DNA from: Verrucomicrobiota bacterium
GTDB lineage: Bacteria > Verrucomicrobiota > Verrucomicrobiia > Opitutales > UBA2995
Direction of reading: 5' to 3'
DNA length: 8,236 bases
NCBI GenBank assembly: GCA_027297085.1
Contig: JAPUIL010000661.1
Span: 1 to 8,236, forward strand
The position numbers and the translations under genes were made by a program. The notes under the pieces are model-generated. The model was not told the origin of the DNA, searched no databases, and saw only the letters and a program-made list of their open reading frames with translations. Position 1 is the stretch's first letter. Every line of letters starts with the position of its first letter. Below are positions 1 through 5,574 of this stretch, in pieces.

Positions 1-1267
1 TACGGGATAGCACAAAAACGATGAAAAATATCAAGGCCAAGTGTAAAGGTAAGCCCAAACGAGATGCGGCCGGATCATTCAACTGGCCCCAGTAATAAAA
101 CATGAGAAGTCCGAAATTAAACAGTATCGTTAATCCGAATATCCAAGCTACCGGACGCCACGAAGTTTTTTCCTTCGGGTAATAGGCGCCGTAGTGAAAT
201 TTGTATACTAACCATAAAACAATTGATAACAGAGTAAGGCCAAGAATCAGAAGGCTATTTCCCTGGTCGTTTCCGACTTGGAAAAAGAACTCTCTGGCAC
301 TGCTAAAGTTTAAGGACAAATACTGAAATCCAAACGGTGCGGATTGATAATCTTCCAACTGCCACAGCACTTTAGTTTCATTGAGGACCCTATTTTGAAG
401 TATGTAAGGCACCAGGATCAAGGGGGCGAAGAACATCGGCCATGGCAGCATTACTTTATTGTCGCGCCACCATACATAGAGGATCAACAGGCCAACCGGG
501 ATTACAAACAGGATAGACTCATAGCGGCATTGCGCCAATAACAACCCGGAGTAGGTGAAGGAAATCAGTGAATTTGCTGAAGGTTTTTCCACCCAACATT
601 TTGCCAGGTAAACCGTAATCAGAATCATTAATAGGTTAAACAATTCGAAACCTCCGCCGGTCACATTTATCCCGAATAAAGGCAAGCTGATCAGTAACAA
701 CATGGCTAACCAGCCCCAACGTTTGCCACCAAACAATTTTCCGACAAAAAACATCCCTACTAAAAGGAAAAAGCTGATTGCCGCGTTTACATAAAATACA
801 TTGCCCGGTCTGTATCCAAAAAGATCATGCACCAGGCTTACCAGGAAAGCGAAAAAGTAGGGCCGTTTATCCAGATAACCTCCGAGTATATAAAAGACGC
901 CGTTCACCTCGTATCCACGGCTGACCGTGAAGACTTCTTTTTCCAGATGCATATGCATGGACGTGGAAGCCAATACGACTTCATCCATGGTGATTTTGAA
1001 GTAGGCGTCCTGTAAAAGGAAATACACACCTACCGCTAGCCCGGCTGCCAGGAATACCCATTTATGTGCCAGGAATATTCCTTTTGGATTTCTGAAGTGT
1101 GTCTTCCTGTTTTGAAAGACTGATTGAAGGAAAACGAGGAAGGTAAATAGCAGGAGCCAGTAGCCTCCATGTTTTACCAGAAGCAGAGTATAATCACCTT
1201 CGATAAGCCAGAAGCCGCCAACCAGACACGCAGCAGCTACGACACCGAAAACAGAGAGCAGGAGCAT
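1..1267 (-). CDS. GT-C membrane glycosyltransferase (GT39/PMT-like), partial
   Basis: This is the first 422 codons of a polytopic inner-membrane protein whose C-terminus lies beyond the left edge. The translation is strongly hydrophobic, with about nine predicted helices (roughly residues 2-22, 35-50, 70-87, 158-176, 186-200, 209-222, 250-266, 338-356, 372-391, plus one at the edge). After the third helix comes an acidic loop, MDEVVLAS (D95, E96), followed by DKRPYFFAF (133-141) and HDLFGYRP (147-154). QCRYES (246-251) lies further on. A DE loop, then an RP segment, then RYE are typical of GT-C/PMT_2 lipid-phosphate-sugar-dependent glycosyltransferases, which act on the periplasmic side of the membrane. 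Donor and acceptor cannot be read. ATG 1267 is the only usable start: the frame is closed upstream by TAG with no other start codon between, and the next in-frame start is about 80 codons in. No Shine-Dalgarno sequence is present, and an intrinsic terminator lies immediately upstream. The exact family within GT-C is less certain than the class. Confidence 0.75.
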   Translation of the reverse strand, partial: MLLLSVFGVVAAACLVGGFWLIEGDYTLLLVKHGGYWLLLFTFLVFLQSVFQNRKTHFRNPKGIFLAHKWVFLAAGLAVGVYFLLQDAYFKITMDEVVLASTSMHMHLEKEVFTVSRGYEVNGVFYILGGYLDKRPYFFAFLVSLVHDLFGYRPGNVFYVNAAISFFLLVGMFFVGKLFGGKRWGWLAMLLLISLPLFGINVTGGGFELFNLLMILITVYLAKCWVEKPSANSLISFTYSGLLLAQCRYESILFVIPVGLLILYVWWRDNKVMLPWPMFFAPLILVPYILQNRVLNETKVLWQLEDYQSAPFGFQYLSLNFSSAREFFFQVGNDQGNSLLILGLTLLSIVLWLVYKFHYGAYYPKEKTSWRPVAWIFGLTILFNFGLLMFYYWGQLNDPAASRLGLPLHLALIFFIVFVLSR

Positions 1268-1273
1268 AAGGAT

Positions 1274-1305
1274 AAAAAAAAGCCGTTCACCTGAGTGAAC
1301 GGCTT
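1274..1305 (-). terminator. Intrinsic terminator of the pilin gene
   Basis: Arms AGCCGTTCAC (1281-1290) and GTGAACGGCT (1295-1304) are perfectly complementary around a CTGA loop, and one further A-T pair (1280/1305) extends the stem to 11 bp. Read on the minus strand, the stem runs into eight consecutive T residues (1281-1274). It begins 21 nt after the pilin stop codon. The plus-strand reading has no T-tract, so it acts in the minus direction only. The U-tract ends six bases before the glycosyltransferase start codon. Confidence 0.93.
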
Positions 1306-1326
1306 GAAACTAGATACTAAGCTTAC

Positions 1327-1668
1327 TTAGAAAGCAACACTAACAGTACCCGGGGTGCCACCAGTAGCTGAGATAGCTGTTCCCTGGATGATGCTGGAAG
1401 GGTAAGTTTCGCCGGCAACAGGGTCAACAGACTTGACGTATTTGTCGGTTCCTACCAGTTCAGCAGAGCTTACAGAAGTTACTCCGTTTTCCAGGAAGTA
1501 CTGGTCAGCAGCAGAAGCCAATTGACGCAAGTTGTTGATGATTGCTTTGGTTTGTGAAGTATCGCGAACCTTCTTGAAGGCCGGGATAGCCATAGCGGCC
1601 AAAAGACCGATGATGACCACCACGATCATGATTTCCACGAGGGTGAAACCTTTTTTATTATTTTTCAT
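1327..1668 (-). CDS. Type IV pilin / type II pseudopilin-like prepilin
   Basis: A 113-residue prepilin. The leader MKNNKKG is followed by FTLVEIMIVVVIIGLL, a classic class III signal. A prepilin peptidase would cut after G7, leaving an N-methylated Phe at mature position 1 and Glu at position 5, and the hydrophobic helix continues to about residue 31. The globular part is short (about 80 residues), ends in a Gly/Ser/Thr-rich tail (TAISATGGTPGTVSVAF) and has no cysteine pair, so it lacks the disulfide loop of classical major pilins. Products of this size and sequence are common in Opitutia, often under the name type II secretion system protein. ATG 1668 is preferred because it gives the usual short basic leader; an in-frame GTG at 1677 would add MYI. 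Neither has a Shine-Dalgarno sequence. The gene stands alone with no pilus assembly genes in the window and is closed by its own strong terminator, which suggests a discrete, possibly abundant transcript. Whether it forms pili or belongs to a secretion pseudopilus cannot be told. Confidence 0.9.
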   Translation of the reverse strand: MKNNKKGFTLVEIMIVVVIIGLLAAMAIPAFKKVRDTSQTKAIINNLRQLASAADQYFLENGVTSVSSAELVGTDKYVKSVDPVAGETYPSSIIQGTAISATGGTPGTVSVAF

Positions 1669-1698
1669 GATATACACTAGATTTGGTTTTATATTTAT

Positions 1699-1730
1699 TT
1701 AGTTGGTGCTTGATTAACGCCCCCAACTAA
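1699..1730. repeat. 8-bp inverted repeat upstream of the pilin gene
   Basis: TTAGTTGG (1699-1706) and CCAACTAA (1723-1730) are perfect inverted copies around a 16-base spacer. They lie 31-62 bases upstream of the pilin ATG. No T-tract follows on either strand, so it is not an intrinsic terminator. It could be an operator or a 5' UTR hairpin of the pilin transcript. The dyad is visible; its function is inference. Confidence 0.4.
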
Positions 1731-1739
1731 TGGCCAGGT

Positions 1740-1760
1740 TCCCTCGGTTGAAAAGAGGGA
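1740..1760. repeat. 6-bp dyad between the PIN-TRAM and pilin genes
   Basis: TCCCTC (1740-1745) and GAGGGA (1755-1760) pair across a 9-base loop, 55-75 bases after the PIN-TRAM stop codon. Read on the minus strand it is followed by ACCTGG rather than a T-run. At best it is a weak or Rho-assisted end of the upstream transcript. It may have no function. Confidence 0.25.
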
Positions 1761-1814
1761 TAAAAACGAATTCCCCCAATTTAAACTTTTTTTACAAGGG
1801 ACTATCCAAACTAG

Positions 1815-2822
1815 CTATTTTTCTTCTGAAAATATCTCTGCAAACACCATTTTACCTCCTGCAGAAGGTAATATGCTGATAATTTTTACATTTACTTTCT
1901 CACCAACGTGGTTTCGCCCATTATTTACAACCATCATGGATCCATCAGGCAGATAACCTACCGCCTGGCCCTCATCTTTACCGGCCTTAACCAGCTCAAT
2001 AAACGTAACATCCCCCACATGGACCTCTGGAGCCAGAGCTTTATAGAGTTCATTTATGTTTAACCAGCTAACGCCCTGAAATTCTGCCATTTGAGCGAGA
2101 TTATAGTCCAGGGTCAGCAGTTTCGCTTTTAAAGTCTTTGCTAGAAAAACGAGCTTGGCGTCTACAGCAGCTCTCTCGCTTACCTCACTTTCGTGGATTT
2201 TGATGTCCACGAAGGGCAAGTTCTTGAGTTGGTTCAGGTATTCCAGGCCCTGCCTCCCTTTTTCTTTACGTTGAATATCCTTGGAATCCGCAACACGTTG
2301 AAGTTCATCCAGGACAAATTGTGGAATTACAATACCATTGGTGATGAATTTCGTTTCGCATAGTTTTACAATGCGCCCATCAATAAGGGCGCTCGTATCT
2401 ACCAAAATAATGGAAGTCTCAACATCTTCAGGGGAAAACCGTATATAAGGAATCACTACGTTAAATTCATCCTGACCTCTAAGGGCTATCACTGTGCCCA
2501 AATACATAAATATAACGTAAAGGGCTAAACGGACTAAAAAGAGGATAGCCGGGTCTCCATTTTCAAAAAGCGGGGAAATGTCGATAAGGAAAGCCACTAA
2601 AGCTCCCATCCCCAATCCAAAGGTTAGGGCGGTAAGACCACGTAACGAAAATCCCTTTAGAAATATATCAAGGAGAATCACCAGCCCTCCAAGCATACAT
2701 CCAATTCCGATTGCAAGAAGTTGATATTGATCCCATTCCTTGACTGTAAAACAGACTAGCCAGCTTCCCATCACACAGATAATGAGAAAGAAAACTCGTA
2801 TAATAAAAATGGTTTTATTCAT
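1815..2822 (-). CDS. Membrane-anchored PIN-TRAM domain protein (YacL-like)
   Basis: A 335-residue protein in three parts. Residues 5-25, 34-54, 62-82 and 91-113 are four hydrophobic helices. Residues 137-260 form a PIN nuclease-fold domain with an apparently complete acidic set: D142 in ILVDTSALIDGRI, D148, E173 in VLDELQ, D221 and D239 in LLTLDYN. Residues 265-331 are a TRAM domain (EGQAVGYLPDGSMMVV, then GEKVNVKI), a predicted RNA-binding beta-barrel. This order and length match the YacL family known from Bacillus and Thermus, whose cellular role is not settled; a membrane-tethered RNase is the usual inference. Both soluble domains should lie in the cytoplasm. The gene begins 42 nt after the stop of the SUMF1-domain gene on the same strand, so co-transcription is likely. 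No Shine-Dalgarno sequence precedes the ATG. Domain assignment is secure; substrate and function are unknown. Confidence 0.92.
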   Translation of the reverse strand: MNKTIFIIRVFFLIICVMGSWLVCFTVKEWDQYQLLAIGIGCMLGGLVILLDIFLKGFSLRGLTALTFGLGMGALVAFLIDISPLFENGDPAILFLVRLALYVIFMYLGTVIALRGQDEFNVVIPYIRFSPEDVETSIILVDTSALIDGRIVKLCETKFITNGIVIPQFVLDELQRVADSKDIQRKEKGRQGLEYLNQLKNLPFVDIKIHESEVSERAAVDAKLVFLAKTLKAKLLTLDYNLAQMAEFQGVSWLNINELYKALAPEVHVGDVTFIELVKAGKDEGQAVGYLPDGSMMVVNNGRNHVGEKVNVKIISILPSAGGKMVFAEIFSEEK

Positions 2823-2864
2823 CGAAATAGTGAATGGATAATCGGCGGACGGCTATAAAGCTTA

Positions 2865-4553
2865 TTAATGGTTTAGAACACAAAATCGAAATCCAGCCCA
2901 ACGCGATCGAAAATTTGGGGCAACCCAATTCACCGGACTCTCCTGTATCTGATCCCAGGCATCCGCCCCACTACCCCCAAACAGACCAACGTCTGAAGAA
3001 CCATCATTACCTGTTACCCATTCCGCCAAATTTCCATACAAATCATAAATCCCGTTGTTAGGCTGAGACACTCCCACGGGTTGGCTTTTGAATTCACTGG
3101 TTCCGATAAACCAAACCGCTTCCTCGCGAACCTCAGTTTCATCAATAACAGAAAACCATCTCAGCTCAGGGAGTTTCACTTCACGTCCCAAAGTCCAACT
3201 CAACCGTACGCAAAATTCGCTAGCCTGATCAAATCCAACTGAATCTACCGGATATCCTTCCCCAATCCATCGACTTGGATTCACACCCATGACGGTTTCA
3301 AAAAGCGACTGGTCCACCTCAGTACTGAAGATCTGCATATCCTCAGTGGGATGATTTACCAGCCGGCTATCTATATGGTTTACCAACTTCTCCAGTCGAT
3401 CATCGAGATCAATTAACCATTCAACTCGCTTTTTGAGTGCCGGATCAGGTAGGAGCGTCAGGGAGAAACGGGTCTCAAAATTTTTAAGCGCCCCTTCAAG
3501 CTCAAGCACTGCCAGTCGAACTGAAGGCCAGTCCTTTTGGCGGAGGTAACTATTCAGCTTTTCAGTCTGTTCCTGTAGCAAAGCTGCGTTTGCCTCGCTC
3601 AAATCAGAAGCCAATTTGTGCCGCAACTCTTCTACTCTGTTTGGATTATTGAATTCAGTATTGGGAAAGCGTTCATTTAGAAGTAGCTGAAGATTCAATG
3701 CACGGTCCAGATTATCGGTCCTACTTCCTTCAGGTGAAGCTGAAATAAGTTCTTCAACCCGAAAATTCATACGGGCAGCTTCAATTCTCCTCAGATGCCC
3801 CTTCAACTCCTGAACAAAGCGCCAACGCACATGGCTGCTCTCGGGCATATTGAGGTTTATCGACTCTTGCAGGACCACTGCGCGTTCAAACAGCTGCTCG
3901 GCATAGTCCCAGTCACCCGCGGCATAAGCCACCTTGCCATCTTCGGCATAGCGATCTACCTGGGCCGCCGCATCCACGGTCTTCAGACTTTGCAACCATT
4001 TCCGTATCCTCGCCACTTCATTCAAATCCACCAAGGAGCTACCATGTAATTGAGAATTTATCCATTCCTGGGCTGACAATGCTTCTTCTAGAAGCGGAAC
4101 GGCCGAAAGCGTATCTCCGCGTGCGACTAGTTCAGCTGCTTTTTCGGCGTGAGTTCTGGCCTGGGAGTACAGAACCTTACCTTTGGTGTTCTCAAGGCGT
4201 CTAAGCAAATAGTTCAACCGAGTGACTGATCCAAACACATCGTCCGGATCAATCGCTCTTAATTTAAACTGGTAGCTCAACGCTTCTTCCAGGAGTAGGA
4301 ACATCTCAGGATTTGCCGCATCCTTTTTCCACTCACGTTCAAATGCGCGCTCTGCCTCTACACTCTTGGCCATCCACTCAATTACCGAGGATTCATCCAC
4401 TTCCCAACTTTTGGGTTTTTCGATCCCTCGTGGTCCGGCTAACCCGAGATAAACCAGAAGGATCAAAAATACCGTGGCAACTAGAAACACAACCCACGCT
4501 AGCCAGAACAGATTCTGCCCAGAGGATAAGTCGCGCCCGCCTTTTATTCGCAT
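2865..4553 (-). CDS. Single-span membrane protein with helical repeats and a C-terminal SUMF1-like domain
   Basis: The preferred start, ATG 4553, gives 562 residues; an in-frame TTG at 4592 would add 13. ATG is chosen because it leaves a short basic tail (MRIKGGRD) before one membrane helix at about 17-38, putting the bulk of the protein in the periplasm. Residues about 80-390 are helical and contain five tandem copies of a 60-70-residue unit with cores LEEALSYQ, LEEALSAQ, FERAVVLQ, LDRALNLQ and LEGALKNF; units two, three and five open with a TPR-like helix (e.g. AYAAGDWDYAEQLFERA). From about 404 to the end is a SUMF1/formylglycine-generating-enzyme-like domain: STEVDQSLFETVMGVNPSRW, PVDSVGFDQASEFC, VKLPELRW, GIYDLYGNLAEW, FGGSG and AGFRFCV. 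The domain is short (about 160 residues). It has LPELRWF where the family usually has LPTEAEWE, and lacks the paired catalytic cysteines of true formylglycine-generating enzymes, so a binding or structural role is likelier than catalysis. Substrate unknown. Confidence 0.87.
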   Translation of the reverse strand: MRIKGGRDLSSGQNLFWLAWVVFLVATVFLILLVYLGLAGPRGIEKPKSWEVDESSVIEWMAKSVEAERAFEREWKKDAANPEMFLLLEEALSYQFKLRAIDPDDVFGSVTRLNYLLRRLENTKGKVLYSQARTHAEKAAELVARGDTLSAVPLLEEALSAQEWINSQLHGSSLVDLNEVARIRKWLQSLKTVDAAAQVDRYAEDGKVAYAAGDWDYAEQLFERAVVLQESINLNMPESSHVRWRFVQELKGHLRRIEAARMNFRVEELISASPEGSRTDNLDRALNLQLLLNERFPNTEFNNPNRVEELRHKLASDLSEANAALLQEQTEKLNSYLRQKDWPSVRLAVLELEGALKNFETRFSLTLLPDPALKKRVEWLIDLDDRLEKLVNHIDSRLVNHPTEDMQIFSTEVDQSLFETVMGVNPSRWIGEGYPVDSVGFDQASEFCVRLSWTLGREVKLPELRWFSVIDETEVREEAVWFIGTSEFKSQPVGVSQPNNGIYDLYGNLAEWVTGNDGSSDVGLFGGSGADAWDQIQESPVNWVAPNFRSRWAGFRFCVLNH

Positions 4554-4685
4554 GCCACGGTTTTGGCCCAGAAATGGCCCTTGGGAAAGCAAAACTTTCA
4601 GAAGAACCCTACCGGCTTTTTTATTTGATCCGCCGCTATTCGCCTTCCACCGTAATCCCGGATTTTATTTCAGCATCAAATAACC
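4554..4685. promoter_or_regulatory. Divergent intergenic region between the SUMF1-domain gene and tyrA
   Basis: These 132 bases separate the two outward-reading gene groups and must hold start signals for both, unless either is read from further away. I could not recognise a convincing -35/-10 pair, operator or attenuator in either direction, and neither start codon has a Shine-Dalgarno sequence. If the TTG at 4592 is the real start of the minus-strand gene, the region shrinks to 93 bases. The call rests on gene layout alone. Confidence 0.45.
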
Positions 4686-5564
4686 ATGGATATCGATACC
4701 GGCACAGACCCTTACCAGCCCTTCGGCAAGGTGTGTATTCTCGCCCCTGGATTACTCGGGGCATCGGTAGCAATGGCCTGCAAAAAGAACCGCGTGGCGC
4801 AGACAACCCATATATGGTCACGTCGTGCGAGCTCTCGTGCAAAGCTCATAGGCCAACCCTGGTGCGATGAAATTTTTGCCTCCCCCGGGGAAGCAGCTGA
4901 AGAGGCTGATCTGGTGGTAATATGTTCTCCGGTAGATTTTATTGTCCCCTTGTACAACGAAATCCGGCAGTCCATGAAACCCGGCGCACTGGTTACAGAT
5001 GTGGGCAGCACTAAAAGTCTGATTTGCCGTCAAATCCATGCTGCAGCGGATCCACGGGTGCATTTTATTGGCGCCCACCCTATGGCAGGTTCTGAGAAGA
5101 CCAGTATGGACTACGCGTGCGATTCTCTATTTCACAATCGGCCATGTATTATCACCCCGCTTGAAGATTCCAACGAAATTGCAACCAAACGAATTATCCA
5201 ATTCTGGAAATCGATCGGCGCTGTAACTTTTATCAAAACACCGGAGGACCACGACGAGATCGTCGCACATATCAGCCACCTGCCACACCTCATTGCTGCG
5301 AGCCTGTGCCAATTTTTGGATAAACACCCGAGTGATTGGGAACAGCTTACCAGTACCGGGCTCCGTGAAACAACACGGATCGCCTCAGGAGATCCCGGCA
5401 TGTGGAAAGCTATTATAGAAACCAATCGCGAGGAAATCAAACGCGCCTTATCCGGCTACCAGGACGATCTGCAACGTATCCAGTCTGCCCTGACAAATGG
5501 AAATATGGTCGAATTGGTCTCGATTCTCGAGAAGGGTAAAAATTTTCGCGACCGGCTCAACTGA
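4686..5564 (+). CDS. tyrA: Prephenate dehydrogenase
   Basis: A 292-residue monofunctional prephenate dehydrogenase, which oxidatively decarboxylates prephenate to 4-hydroxyphenylpyruvate with NAD(P)+ in cytosolic tyrosine synthesis. An N-terminal Rossmann fold (about 16-180) carries ILAPGLLGAS (18-27), DLVVICSP (75-82), DVGSTK (105-110) and GAHPMAGSE (129-137). A helical C-terminal domain carries HDEIVAHISHLPH (189-201) and GLRETTRIASGDPGMW (225-240). By family alignment, S108, H131, H201 and R231 correspond to the active-site Ser, two His and Arg known from Aquifex prephenate dehydrogenase (my mapping). There is no chorismate mutase domain and no room for a C-terminal ACT domain, so built-in tyrosine feedback through ACT is not expected. 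The first glycine of the dinucleotide motif is Ala (A20). The ATG has no Shine-Dalgarno sequence but leaves a normal short lead into the first beta strand. It is first in a tyrA-aroA-cmk cluster; aroA starts 10 nt after its stop. Function is secure; cofactor preference is not. Confidence 0.95.
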   Translation: MDIDTGTDPYQPFGKVCILAPGLLGASVAMACKKNRVAQTTHIWSRRASSRAKLIGQPWCDEIFASPGEAAEEADLVVICSPVDFIVPLYNEIRQSMKPGALVTDVGSTKSLICRQIHAAADPRVHFIGAHPMAGSEKTSMDYACDSLFHNRPCIITPLEDSNEIATKRIIQFWKSIGAVTFIKTPEDHDEIVAHISHLPHLIAASLCQFLDKHPSDWEQLTSTGLRETTRIASGDPGMWKAIIETNREEIKRALSGYQDDLQRIQSALTNGNMVELVSILEKGKNFRDRLN

Positions 5565-5567
5565 GGG
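5563..5567 (+). promoter_or_regulatory. Shine-Dalgarno sequence fixing the aroA start
   Basis: GAGGG overlaps the tyrA TGA stop and sits 7 bases before GTG 5575. It is the only well-placed Shine-Dalgarno sequence I found in the window. It decides for the GTG start over an in-frame ATG at 5497, which lies 68 bases inside tyrA and would add 26 residues not expected in the family. Confidence 0.75.
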
Positions 5568-5574
5568 CCCAATC

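Noticed and set aside
344..1015. Two short plus-strand frames (344-541 and 827-1015)
   Set aside because: Both are antisense to a continuous 422-codon membrane protein with conserved GT-C motifs.
1669..1740. Sigma-54 promoter for the pilin (TGGC...GGGC on the minus strand)
   Set aside because: The -12 element lacks TTGC and the spacing does not fit the -24/-12 consensus. Possible sigma-70 boxes such as TTAATC with TATAAA are too weak to annotate.
4554..4592. TTG 4592 as start of the SUMF1-domain protein
   Set aside because: It is possible, but TTG is a rarer start with no properly spaced Shine-Dalgarno sequence, and ATG 4553 gives a more typical basic tail before the membrane helix. Kept as an alternative only.
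4313..4870. 185-codon plus-strand open frame across the divergent intergenic region
   Set aside because: It overlaps the N-terminal coding part of the SUMF1-domain gene and the start of tyrA in another frame, has no recognisable domain and shows the composition of a shadow frame.
5497..5574. Upstream in-frame ATG extension of aroA by 26 residues
   Set aside because: It lies almost wholly inside tyrA, encodes nothing like the EPSP synthase N-terminus and has no ribosome binding site, whereas GTG 5575 has GAGGG at ideal spacing.
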